From assembly GCF_040676675.1 (NCBI RefSeq), contig NZ_JBFAPK010000039.1, positions 1-64,000 on the forward strand: 64,000 nucleotides of DNA. The letters run 5' to 3'. Position 1 is the stretch's first letter. Each line of letters starts with the position of its first letter. Under the pieces are notes generated by a model that ran no database searches, was not told the DNA's origin, and was given only the letters and a program-made list of their open reading frames with translations. A program made the translations under genes and the position numbers. Below are positions 44,101 through 50,702 of this stretch, in pieces. Source of the DNA: JBFAPK01 sp040676675. GTDB lineage: Bacteria > Actinomycetota > Actinomycetes > Mycobacteriales > Micromonosporaceae.

Positions 44101-44268
44101 GAGGCCCCGCCCGCCGCCGAAGGGCGCCCGGACCGGGCACCCGGCGACCGTCCGGACCGCACACCGGCCCGCACACCCGGCGGCCCGGCCGTCGCGGCCG
44201 TGACCGGGCCACACCACCAGATGCCTCCGCGTCGCGTCGGCGCCGCGGGACGTGCGAGGAATTCGTGA
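41194..44268 (+). CDS. Class IV lanthipeptide synthetase (LanL type)
   Basis: A 1024-residue trifunctional enzyme. The N-terminal lyase domain (WKLHVSATP, FKFAGTVDR, GKFITIYP) removes phosphate to give dehydro residues. The kinase domain has catalytic RDLTPNN (Arg366, Asp367) and DLE in the place of DFG. The C-terminal LanC-like cyclase carries CHGMAG (Cys682) and the zinc ligands Cys807 (WCSGSSG), Cys852 and His853 (QCHGLAG). Retained zinc ligands mark class IV rather than class III. ATG 41194 is 8 bp from GGAGG. Two odd parts: a PSGAA-repeat linker between kinase and cyclase, and an 80-residue tail after residue 944 with four TAESRP repeats. It acts on the 44288-44431 peptide. Confidence 0.92.
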   Translation: MDALDPAPAAVPATDPGATDALLVDCVRAALARTGGADWSVEPAAYWCHVTPPGHHFPVQGWKLHVSATPLSAPLVLARVTGILVRHRCAFKFAGTVDRVRDLVSHHADRGSGGKFITIYPGLPDERLRALAEELHEATLGLPGPGVLSDRPYRPGSLVHYRFGVFTGVPMLGNDGSPEAMLVAPDGRLVPDERRAWFTPPPWAPRDPFTGERATSPKAGTPRPVLLDGRYLVHEVIRHTFSGSVYRGTDQVTGGAVVVKQARPHTNVDEYGQELRHRRRHEAEMLRAFDSSGFTARLVALFEQQGDLFLVQERLPGATLRKWVWDNLSPDGGDGTWGLPPAEVQRVAERVVRIVREVHGRGLVLRDLTPNNIMVTDDDVRLIDLEAFARAGEPAIKLFTPGYAAPEQTYGPSVAAASPRADLFALGAVLFYLVSAVDPVLVRDAPEPRPYQERIRGWLDRLSVRNPVARRLAPVIVALMRDDPAARPDLDEVAASLAGAAPPAPAPPAPAPSGAAPSGAAPSGAASSGVAPAGPAPDGATAADAAPDGATLDRMIADAREHLVTTMDAGSGTWLWPPSRVGTKTDPLNVQHGAAGVLAVLVRAYRAEPAPAAREAIAATADWIRRRVVRETQALPGLHFGRSGTAWALLDAGTLLDDRELTALAVDLAQRIPLRWPNPDVCHGMAGAGLTQLRFWEATGEEIFLDRAREVAAAVARAAEHRDGLTLWPIPRDFPSSLAGLEHYGFAHGVAGVGSFLLAVGRASGESEHLELAATAARTLRAVARVDEVGARWASSAKGGQYLTHWCSGSSGIGTFLVRQWRHDGDDRWEELLDGAARAVHRTRWQVGSAQCHGLAGDAEFLLDLAEASGNGRYRDWAAELAATIYAPHAVRDGRMVVPDDTQGAVVADFSAGMAGVLAFLLRLRDGGPRIWLPESFARLARPTAESRPTAESRPTAESRPTAEARPAAEAPPAAEGRPDRAPGDRPDRTPARTPGGPAVAAVTGPHHQMPPRRVGAAGRARNS
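44020..44091. repeat. Four 18-bp in-frame repeats in the lanthipeptide synthetase tail
   Basis: CCCACGGCGGAGAGCCGG starts at 44020, 44038, 44056 and, with two changes, 44074. Each encodes PTAESR. They lie beyond the last LanC motif, in a disordered-looking extension. Confidence 0.9.
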
Positions 44269-44272
44269 CCGG

Positions 44273-44284
44273 AAGGAGGTGATC
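44273..44284 (+). promoter_or_regulatory. Perfect Shine-Dalgarno of the lanthipeptide precursor
   Basis: AAGGAGGTGATC complements the conserved 3' end of 16S rRNA (GATCACCTCCTT) over all 12 bases. The AGGAGG core is 8 nt from the ATG at 44288. Most other genes here have 4-6 matched bases, so the precursor is set for high translation. Confidence 0.85.
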
Positions 44285-44287
44285 TCA

Positions 44288-44431
44288 ATGGAGCTGGACG
44301 TCAACGCTCTGCAGTTGCTGGAGGAGAACAACGCCGACGAGTTCGGTCGTTTCCCGTGCACCGACGCGTCCTGCACCAGCGCGACCTGCTCGGAGGTGGG
44401 TCAGAGCTGCTCGGTGGCGACCATCTGGTGA
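44288..44431 (+). CDS. Lanthipeptide precursor, ALQxL-family leader, four-cysteine core
   Basis: A 47-residue peptide beginning MELDVNALQLLEENN. Residues 7-11, ALQLL, fit the ALQxL motif used to name class IV lanthipeptide precursors. The leader is acidic (Glu12-13, Asp17, Glu18). The core from about residue 23 has Cys at 24, 29, 34 and 41 and potential dehydration sites at Thr25, Ser28, Thr30, Ser31, Thr33, Ser35, Ser40, Ser42 and Thr45, ending in Trp47. The SD at 44273-44284 and a terminator at 44467 bracket it. It is the presumed substrate of the synthetase and probably the radical SAM enzyme. No protease or transporter gene is adjacent, so leader removal and export must come from elsewhere. 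Confidence 0.88.
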   Translation: MELDVNALQLLEENNADEFGRFPCTDASCTSATCSEVGQSCSVATIW

Positions 44432-44466
44432 CCGGGTACGACCCCCGTCGCCGAACGGTCCGACAA

Positions 44467-44507
44467 CCGTCCCGGCCGGCCGGTGCGAACCCGGCCGGCC
44501 GGGACGG
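44467..44507 (+). terminator. Perfect 17-bp-stem terminator after the precursor
   Basis: CCGTCCCGGCCGGCCGG (44467-44483), 7-nt loop, CCGGCCGGCCGGGACGG (44491-44507). It lies 36 bp downstream of the precursor stop. It has no T-tract but is by far the strongest hairpin in this region. It closes the RiPP cluster. Confidence 0.85.
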
Positions 44508-44533
44508 CCGCCCCGTCGGCGACCCCGCCCCGT

Positions 44534-44603
44534 CGATCATGGAGTGGTGGCTGTCGGGAGAACCACGAAACATCGCAGATCGGCGACCACAACTCCATGA
44601 TCG
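44534..44603. repeat. Inverted repeat downstream of the RiPP cluster
   Basis: Arms CGATCATGGAGTGGTGG (44534-44550) and CCACAACTCCATGATCG (44587-44603) match over 16 of 17 bases. The 36-bp spacer includes AACCACGAAACATCG. A partial copy of the left arm (CGATCATGGAG) recurs at 47681. It may be a small repeated element or a regulatory dyad upstream of the next gene (ATG 44714). The remainder of 44604-44713 holds no gene or clear promoter; CGAGGAG precedes the start at 44714. Confidence 0.7.
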
Positions 44604-44713
44604 GCGGTGTGATGGACGCCGGCCGATACTTGCCGCGCTCGACTAGGGTCCGGACCAACGGGGGACGCGCACCACTCGCGGTTCCACGCCAATCCGCTCA
44701 CGATCGAGGAGCC

Positions 44714-46249
44714 ATGGGCAGATCCTTCTTGCGCGGGCTTGGGCTGGTCACCACGGGGCTGCTCGTCGCCGCCTCCGCCACCGCCGTGCCGGCGGCGGCA
44801 GCGGCGGAGACCGGCACGATCGCCGGGACCATCACCCGCGACGGCGTACCGGTACCGAACGTCCAGGTCGACATCCTGGAGCCGAAGGGGCCCAACAACG
44901 CGCACCGGGTGACCGGTCCGGACGGCCGCTACGAGGCGACCGGAATGTCCACGACCGCGTACTACCAGGTGAAGATCACCCCGCCAGGCGGCATCCCGCA
45001 GTGGGCGTACGGCAAGCTGGGGCCGGACCAGGCGGCGCAGTTCCGGGTCGCCGCCGGCCAGGTCACCACGGTCGACGACGAGCTGGTCCCCGTCGGTACC
45101 ATCGCGGGGCGCTTCGTGGACGCCGCGGGGCGGGGCATCGCGACCGAGGTGCACGCCAGCGGGCCCGACGGGCCGCCCAACAGCACCCGGTCGGACGCCG
45201 ACGGCAACTACTCGATACCGGTCGTCCCGGGCCGCTACATGGTCCAGTTCGCCTCGCCCGGCAACGCCGACCAGTACGCGCACGGCACCTACGACTACCG
45301 CGAGGCGGCCCTCTTCGCCGTCACGGCCAACCGGACGACGACGGTCGACGAGGTCAAGCTCCCGGTCGGCACGCTCCGGGGCCGGGTGACGACCGCCGAC
45401 GGCGCGCCCGCCGACGGCGTGGAGGTGTACGCCTCGGGCGGACCGAGCCCCGGCGTCTGGGTCACCACCGACGCGACCGGTGCCTACGAGCTGCGCGACA
45501 TGGTTCCCGGCCAGTACCGGCTGTCGTACCGACTGCCGGGGTCCCGGGCCCGGCAGTGGGCGCCCCAGGTCCTCACCGAGGCGGCGGCGCGGGTCTTCAC
45601 GGTCGGGCCCGACGCGGTGACCACCCACGACGAGCGCCTGTTGCCCACGGGTGGCATCGCCGGCCGCTTCACCGACGAGCGGGGAGCCGGACTGCAGTAC
45701 GTCACGGTCCGGCTGAGCCGCGCGGACACGCCCGACACGGTCACCGCCCAGACCGGCGCCGACGGCACGTACCGGCTCGACGGGGTCTTCACCGGCGAGT
45801 ACCAGGTGCACTTCTCCGGCCCGCACGGCGTCGACCAGTGGGCCTACGGCAAGCCCAGCGAGGCGGAGGCCGATCCGATCACCATCGCCCGAGGCGCCAC
45901 GACCACCGTGGACGACGGCCTGCCCCTCGTCGGAAGCGTCGCGGTCGAGGCGAGGGACAGCGTCACCGGCGCGCCGATCGACGAGTTCTCGGTCTCGGTC
46001 GCCGACTCCTCGACGCAGGGGTGGGACGGGCTGGCGTACCTCTGGAACGTCCCGGTCGGCACGTGGCCGCTCACCGTCAGCAGCCCGCACCACGCCGACG
46101 CCGCCGCGACGGTGACCGTGGCCGTCGGCGAGATGTCCCGGGTGGAGGTGCTGCTGCGGCCGGTACGGCAGATCCGCCCGTCCGGCCCGTCACGCCCGGC
46201 CACCCCGTCCGGCCCGAGGCGACCGCCGCCGTCGAAGATTGCGGGGTGA
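44714..46249 (+). CDS. Secreted protein with repeated carboxypeptidase-regulatory-like domains
   Basis: A 511-residue exported protein: signal peptide (1-31, ending AAAAE) and about five beta-sandwich repeats of roughly 85 residues. Each repeat has the order GTIAGTITRDGVPVPNVQV, DGRYEATG, a QWAYGK-type turn and TTVDDELVPVG, as in CarboxypepD_reg/SdrD B-like folds. The tail is Pro/Arg-rich. Such domains stabilise cell-surface or secreted proteins; there is no catalytic domain. SD GAGGA is close to ATG 44714. The GTGA overlap at 46246-46249 couples it to the HEAT protein. Confidence 0.78.
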   Translation: MGRSFLRGLGLVTTGLLVAASATAVPAAAAAETGTIAGTITRDGVPVPNVQVDILEPKGPNNAHRVTGPDGRYEATGMSTTAYYQVKITPPGGIPQWAYGKLGPDQAAQFRVAAGQVTTVDDELVPVGTIAGRFVDAAGRGIATEVHASGPDGPPNSTRSDADGNYSIPVVPGRYMVQFASPGNADQYAHGTYDYREAALFAVTANRTTTVDEVKLPVGTLRGRVTTADGAPADGVEVYASGGPSPGVWVTTDATGAYELRDMVPGQYRLSYRLPGSRARQWAPQVLTEAAARVFTVGPDAVTTHDERLLPTGGIAGRFTDERGAGLQYVTVRLSRADTPDTVTAQTGADGTYRLDGVFTGEYQVHFSGPHGVDQWAYGKPSEAEADPITIARGATTTVDDGLPLVGSVAVEARDSVTGAPIDEFSVSVADSSTQGWDGLAYLWNVPVGTWPLTVSSPHHADAAATVTVAVGEMSRVEVLLRPVRQIRPSGPSRPATPSGPRRPPPSKIAG

Positions 46250-47622
46250 CCGGGAGCTTCGACTGGGGCGGATTCGAGCGGACCCTGACCGAGGGAGTGG
46301 TGCGGGCCGTCACCTCGACGGTCCGGGAGGGTCAGGGCGAGCGGTTCTACGCGGCGGCGCTGGACCACGTCTACCGCGAGACCGACGGCCGGATCACGCT
46401 TCCCGTGCTCGCGCTGAACAGCGCGGAATCGCTGGAGCGGTACCCGGTCGAGGAGCGGGCGGACCTCCGCTGGAGCACGGCCGACTGGGACCACTACGAC
46501 GACGGCTGGCTCGGGGAGGACCTGGCCCGGGACTGGGAACGCAGGCTGACCGCCGAGGCGTGCCGGGGGACGACCCGGCACTGGGAGGCGACGTTCCACC
46601 GGTACCTCACGATGCTCGTCCGGGTCTGCCGGCGCGCCCGCACGGAGCTTCGGAACGGCGGCGTCGCCGACCGGGGCTTCGTGCTGCTGCTCCTGGACGA
46701 GGAGCACCACGAAAGACTGATCAAGCGGGTGCTCACCGCCGCCGAGCTGCGCCGGCACTTCCCGCAGTTCGACGAGGGCACCACCGAACTGGCCCGGGTC
46801 GCCGCGCTGCCGCCGACCGAGCGCGCCAGTTATCTGGTCTCGCGGCTGGGGGCGTTCGACGGTCCGGTCGACTCGGAGACCGCCGCGGCGGCGCTGCGCG
46901 ACCTCGGGCCGGATGCGTACCCTGCCCTGTTGCCGATGCTCGCGCGCGCCGGCCGGGCCTGGCAGGCCGCGAAGCTGCTGGCCGACATCGGCCTACCCGA
47001 CGATGGCGTCGTCCGGGCGCTGACCGGGGCGCTGGAGCGGACCGGCGATTCCGACCAGTCGTGGGTCGCGATGGCGCTGTCCCGTCTCGGCCGGCTTGAC
47101 CTCGTCCTGGACCGGGCCGGCGACCTACCGCCGGACGTGGTGGTCAGCGCCGTCGCGGCGCCGTACACCGGCTTCCGGGACCACGCGGTCGCCCCGCTGC
47201 CGCTGGACTACCGCCCGCTGGCGGACGTCATCGCGCGCCGGCCGGCGTACCTGCCGGACCTGGTCGAACGGCTCGCTCCGGGCCACAGCTACTGCACCAT
47301 CACCCCCGACGAGGTGGACGAGGCGGTCGCGGGTCTGGCCTCGCCGCACGCCCTCGTCCGCCGGCACGCGGTGAGCGTCCTCGGCGTACGGGCACTCGGG
47401 GCGCGCGTCGGCCGGCGCGTCCTTCCGCTGCTCGGTCAGGCGGCCCGCCGGGACCCGGACCCGTCGGTACGGCGGTTGGCGATCCTCTCGCTGCTCCGCT
47501 GGCGCCGGGACGCCCGTCCGTTCGCCGACGTGGTCCGCGCGGCGCTCGACGATCCCGCGACGGAGGTACGGGAGGCCGCCGCGTACTGGCTGCGCGAGCA
47601 GGGCACCGACCAACCGACCTGA
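46246..47622 (+). CDS. HEAT-repeat protein with DUF4303-like N-terminus
   Basis: A 458-residue cytoplasmic protein. The N-terminal half (ERFYAAALDHVYRETDGRITLPVLALNSAESL) resembles DUF4303; this is tentative. From about residue 205, helical pairs (LPMLARAGRAWQAAKLLADIGLPDDGVVRALTGALERTG ... LASPHALVRRHAVSVLGVRALG ... DPDPSVRRLAILSLLRWRRDARPFADVV) are HEAT-like repeats. It starts at GTG 46246, overlapping the secreted protein gene. A role as protein scaffold or partner is all the sequence supports. Confidence 0.72.
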   Translation: MTGSFDWGGFERTLTEGVVRAVTSTVREGQGERFYAAALDHVYRETDGRITLPVLALNSAESLERYPVEERADLRWSTADWDHYDDGWLGEDLARDWERRLTAEACRGTTRHWEATFHRYLTMLVRVCRRARTELRNGGVADRGFVLLLLDEEHHERLIKRVLTAAELRRHFPQFDEGTTELARVAALPPTERASYLVSRLGAFDGPVDSETAAAALRDLGPDAYPALLPMLARAGRAWQAAKLLADIGLPDDGVVRALTGALERTGDSDQSWVAMALSRLGRLDLVLDRAGDLPPDVVVSAVAAPYTGFRDHAVAPLPLDYRPLADVIARRPAYLPDLVERLAPGHSYCTITPDEVDEAVAGLASPHALVRRHAVSVLGVRALGARVGRRVLPLLGQAARRDPDPSVRRLAILSLLRWRRDARPFADVVRAALDDPATEVREAAAYWLREQGTDQPT

Positions 47623-47655
47623 GCGCGTCTCGGGCTCGGGAAGCCGCGATACATC

Positions 47656-47682
47656 CGATGTTCGGCGGTCCGGACAACATCG
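47656..47682. terminator. Short inverted repeat after the HEAT-protein gene
   Basis: CGATGTT (47656-47662) and AACATCG (47676-47682), 13-bp spacer, 33 bp after the stop codon. The stem is only 7 bp. CGATCATGGAG follows, resembling the 44534 element. It could be a weak terminator or an operator. Confidence 0.4.
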
Positions 47683-47747
47683 ATCATGGAGACCGACGCG
47701 CCTCGCCCGACCCGGCGGCGGGCCCGGCGAATCAGGCTGCCTTCGCC

Positions 47748-47776
47748 TTGACATCACCAGGATGTCCACCTATTTT
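47748..47776 (+). promoter_or_regulatory. Consensus-like promoter of the GH71/GH99-like gene
   Basis: A perfect -35 TTGACA (47748-47753), 17-bp spacer, and TATTTT (47771-47776), inside the A/T-rich part of a 335-bp intergenic region (47623-47957). The leader would be about 175 nt; TAGGAG is the ribosome site. Apart from the inverted repeat at 47656-47682 I see nothing else there. Confidence 0.65.
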
Positions 47777-47957
47777 CAACATTGTTAAATATAGATTTCT
47801 CGCTGCCGTGACCGACCCGTCGGCGGCACCTCGCGCCACACCGGGGCGCCGTCGCGCAGCGCCATACATCGGATCTTTAGCCCCTTCCGGGTCGCCGGTC
47901 GCGTCCGTAGGCCGGACCGCCCCACGACCCGGCGCAGCCCCAGATAGGAGCAGCCCG

Positions 47958-49625
47958 ATGGGTATCTCACGTCGAAGCATCCTCACCTCCGCCGTGGCCG
48001 GGTCCGCCCTGGCCGCGGTCGCGGGGACCGAGCTGGCCGGCGCGCCCGCGGCGTCGGCCGCCAGCCCGCCCGGCGACGTGGTCGGGAAGATCACCGTGGG
48101 GTACCAGGGCTGGTTCGCGGCGACCGGCGACGGCTCGCCGATCAACGGCTGGTGGCACTGGAGCCAGAACTGGGGCCAGCCGCCGTCGCCCAGCAACACC
48201 ACCATCATTTCGTGGCCGGACATGCGCGAGTACACCAACGGCTACCAGACCGCGTACGCCAACCTCGGCAACGGCCAGCCCGCCCGGCTCTTCTCCTCGT
48301 ACGACCAGCAGACCGTGGACACCCACTTCCGCTGGATGCAGCAGTACGGCTGCGACACCGCCGCGCTGCAGCGGTTCAACCCGTTCGGCGGCGAGGGGGC
48401 GATCCGGGACGCGATGGCCGCCAAGGTCCGCACCGCGGCGGAGGCGTACGGGCGCAAGTTCTACATCATGTACGACGTCACCAACTGGACGAACATGCAG
48501 TCCGAGATCAAGACGGACTGGACGAACAAGATGCGGGCGTACACCTCCTCGCCGGCGTACGCGGTCCAGAACGGCAAGCCCGTGGTCTGCATCTGGGGCT
48601 TCGGCTTCAACGACCCGGGGCGCCCCTTCGCGCCGGCCGCCTGCCTCGACGTGATCAACTGGTTCAAGGCGCAGGGCTGCTACGTCATCGGCGGCGTACC
48701 GACCTGGTGGCGCACCGGGGTGAGCGACTCGCGGCCCGGCTTCCTCGACGTGTACCACGCCTTCAACATGATCTCGCCCTGGATGGTCGGCCGCGCCGGC
48801 ACCCTGGCCGACCTCGACTCGTACTACAACAACGTCAACGTCGGCGACCAGGCCGACTGCAACGCGCACGGCATCGACTACCAACCCTGCGTCATGCCGG
48901 GTGACCTCTCCTCCGGGCACCGGCGACACGGCGACTTCATGTGGCGGCACTTCTACAACATGGTCCGCCTCGGCTGCCAGGGCATCTACATCTCGATGTT
49001 CGACGAGTACAACGAGGGCAACCAGATCGCCAAGACCGCCGAGAACGCCTCGATGCAGCCGACCAACTTCGGCCGCCGGGCGCTGGACGAGGACGGTACG
49101 CCCTGCTCGTCGGACTACTACCTGCGGCTGACCGCCGACGGCGGCCGGATGCTCAAGGGCCAGCTCGCGCTGACCGCCACCCGGCCGACCCAGCCCGTGC
49201 TCGGCAGCGGCGGCAACCCGCCGCCGTCGAGCGGCGTGATGAGCCTGCGCGCCCGGGTCAACGGCCAGTACGTGACGGCGGAGAACGCGGGCGCCGCGCC
49301 GCTGGTCGCCAACCGCGCCGCCGTCGGCGGCTGGGAGCAGTTCGACCTGGTCGACCTCGGCGGCGGCAACGTCGCGCTGCGGGCGCGGGTCAACGGCCGG
49401 TACGTCTGTGCGGACAACGCCGGCGCGGTGCCGCTGATCGCCAACCGTACCGCCGTCGGCCCGTGGGAGACGTTCCGGCTGGTCCGCAACGGCAACGGCT
49501 CGGTGAGCCTCCAGGCGGCGGCGAACAGCCGGTACGTACAGGCGGCCGACGCCGGCGCGGCACCACTGGTCGCCGCGGGCACGACGATCGGCAGCTGGGA
49601 GCAGTTCGACCTGACCAACCTCTGA
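47958..49625 (+). CDS. Tat-exported GH71/GH99-like protein with three fascin/beta-trefoil repeats
   Basis: A 555-residue secreted protein. The twin-arginine signal SRRSILTS is followed by a hydrophobic core and AASA cleavage region. The catalytic part (about 40-400) begins GKITVGYQGWFAATGDGSPINGWWHW and contains YDVTNW, IWGFGFND, VIGGVPTWWR and ISMFDEYNEGN, consistent with GH71/GH99-like TIM barrels acting on alpha-glucans or alpha-mannans. The C-terminus (420-555) has three RARVNGQYVTAENAGAAPLVANR-like repeats, a fascin-like sugar-binding trefoil. ATG 47958 is preceded by AGGAGCAGCCCG. It is a likely partner in polysaccharide breakdown. Confidence 0.82.
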   Translation: MGISRRSILTSAVAGSALAAVAGTELAGAPAASAASPPGDVVGKITVGYQGWFAATGDGSPINGWWHWSQNWGQPPSPSNTTIISWPDMREYTNGYQTAYANLGNGQPARLFSSYDQQTVDTHFRWMQQYGCDTAALQRFNPFGGEGAIRDAMAAKVRTAAEAYGRKFYIMYDVTNWTNMQSEIKTDWTNKMRAYTSSPAYAVQNGKPVVCIWGFGFNDPGRPFAPAACLDVINWFKAQGCYVIGGVPTWWRTGVSDSRPGFLDVYHAFNMISPWMVGRAGTLADLDSYYNNVNVGDQADCNAHGIDYQPCVMPGDLSSGHRRHGDFMWRHFYNMVRLGCQGIYISMFDEYNEGNQIAKTAENASMQPTNFGRRALDEDGTPCSSDYYLRLTADGGRMLKGQLALTATRPTQPVLGSGGNPPPSSGVMSLRARVNGQYVTAENAGAAPLVANRAAVGGWEQFDLVDLGGGNVALRARVNGRYVCADNAGAVPLIANRTAVGPWETFRLVRNGNGSVSLQAAANSRYVQAADAGAAPLVAAGTTIGSWEQFDLTNL

Positions 49626-49646
49626 CCCCCCACCCCACCTCCCCCG

Positions 49647-49704
49647 CGATCTAGGGCAAATCCTCGTTACTTGATCTCCAATCACGAGGATTTGCCCTAG
49701 ATCG
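49647..49704. repeat. Palindromic repeat element, copy 2
   Basis: Perfect 21-bp arms CGATCTAGGGCAAATCCTCGT (49647-49667) and their complement (49684-49704) with a 16-bp spacer. It lies between the convergent GH71/GH99-like and epimerase genes, like copies 1 and 3 at gene ends. Confidence 0.9.
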
Positions 49705-49720
49705 ACGGGGCGGGTGGGGG

Positions 49721-50626
49721 TCACGCGGAGGCGGGGTCGTCGCGCCAGCCGTAACGGGTCTCGAACCCGAGCACCCGGCGGACGGCCGAGCTGTCCACCA
49801 GCGAGTCGAAGGTGCCCAGCGAGGCCCGCACCCGCGTGGTCGGGTGGTACCGGGCCAGCAGTTCGGCGGTCGGTACCGTCGTCGCGCTGTCCGGCGCGGC
49901 GACGTTGAAGACGTGGTGCCCGGTGAGCCCGGAGGTCAGCACCGCGTAGACGGCCCGGGCCGCGTCCCGGGTGTCGAGCCAGGCCCACAGCTCCCGCCGG
50001 TTGGCGCCGACGTCCCGGCGGACCTCCGCGAGGCGGGCCGCCAACCGGTCGCCGTCGCCGACGAACGGGAAGCGCAGCAGCGTCGTCGGCATCCCCCAGC
50101 GGCGGGTGGCGAACGCGCCCACCTGCTCGGTCATCGTCTTCGACAGCCCGTACGAGTCGATCGCCACCGACGGCTGTTCCTCGTCGATCGGCACGTACGG
50201 CGGGGAGAGGTCCCGCCCGGCCCAGGCGTACCCGTACGCGGCGAAGCTGGAGGCCGCGACCGCGCAGCGCACGCCCGCCCGGCCGGCGCCGTCGAGGACC
50301 AGGTAGGCGCCCTGGACGTTCTGCACGAGCGTCTCGTCCTCGGGCAGCTTGCCGGGCGCGGCGATCGCGGCGAGGTGCACGACGGCGTCCACCGGCCGGC
50401 CGAACGGCCGCAGGCTCTCCTCGACGAACGCCGGATCCCGGGTGTCGCCGACGATGATCCGCTCGGCCTTGGGGCTCGCGAACGGCTCCCGGTCGGCGGC
50501 GACGACCCGCAGCCCCGATCCGGCGAGGTACGGCACGACGACCCGGCCGATGACCCCGGCCGCGCCGGTGACCAGGACGACGTCGTCGGCGGTCAGCGCG
50601 GCGCGCCGCTCCTCCTGCTGAGGCAT
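49721..50626 (-). CDS. NAD-dependent epimerase/dehydratase, uronate dehydrogenase-like
   Basis: A 301-residue extended SDR protein. The motif GAAGVIG is at residues 21-27, with VVHLAAIAAPG following. The catalytic residues are Ser126/127, Tyr159 and Lys163 (SYGLSK). The SSFAAYGYAW segment is typical of small epimerases. Uronate dehydrogenase-like NAD oxidation of a sugar acid is likely because the next genes import sugars and encode an RspA-type dehydratase. Start at ATG 50626. It precedes the ABC permeases on the minus strand. Confidence 0.83.
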   Translation of the reverse strand: MPQQEERRAALTADDVVLVTGAAGVIGRVVVPYLAGSGLRVVAADREPFASPKAERIIVGDTRDPAFVEESLRPFGRPVDAVVHLAAIAAPGKLPEDETLVQNVQGAYLVLDGAGRAGVRCAVAASSFAAYGYAWAGRDLSPPYVPIDEEQPSVAIDSYGLSKTMTEQVGAFATRRWGMPTTLLRFPFVGDGDRLAARLAEVRRDVGANRRELWAWLDTRDAARAVYAVLTSGLTGHHVFNVAAPDSATTVPTAELLARYHPTTRVRASLGTFDSLVDSSAVRRVLGFETRYGWRDDPASA

Positions 50627-50643
50627 GTTTCTCCCTACTTCCC

Positions 50644-50696
50644 GGATCCGCTGCCCGGATCTGCTGCCGGGCCTGCTGCCCGGATCTGCTTCCCGA
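50644..50696. repeat. Short degenerate repeat between epimerase and ABC permease genes
   Basis: Units of about 13 bp built on GGATCTGCTGCCC recur four times with small changes. It lies between the permease stop (50703) and the epimerase start (50626). No function is evident. Confidence 0.7.
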
Positions 50697-50702
50697 CCCC
50701 GG

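Noticed and set aside
41194..44268. Class III (LanKC) rather than class IV synthetase
   Set aside because: Class III cyclases lack the zinc ligands; here Cys807, Cys852 and His853 are present in the usual WCSG and CHG contexts, and the precursor has an ALQxL leader.
41110..44376. Minus-strand open frame over the whole lanthipeptide synthetase
   Set aside because: Shadow frame with no domains; the plus strand carries complete lyase, kinase and LanC motifs.
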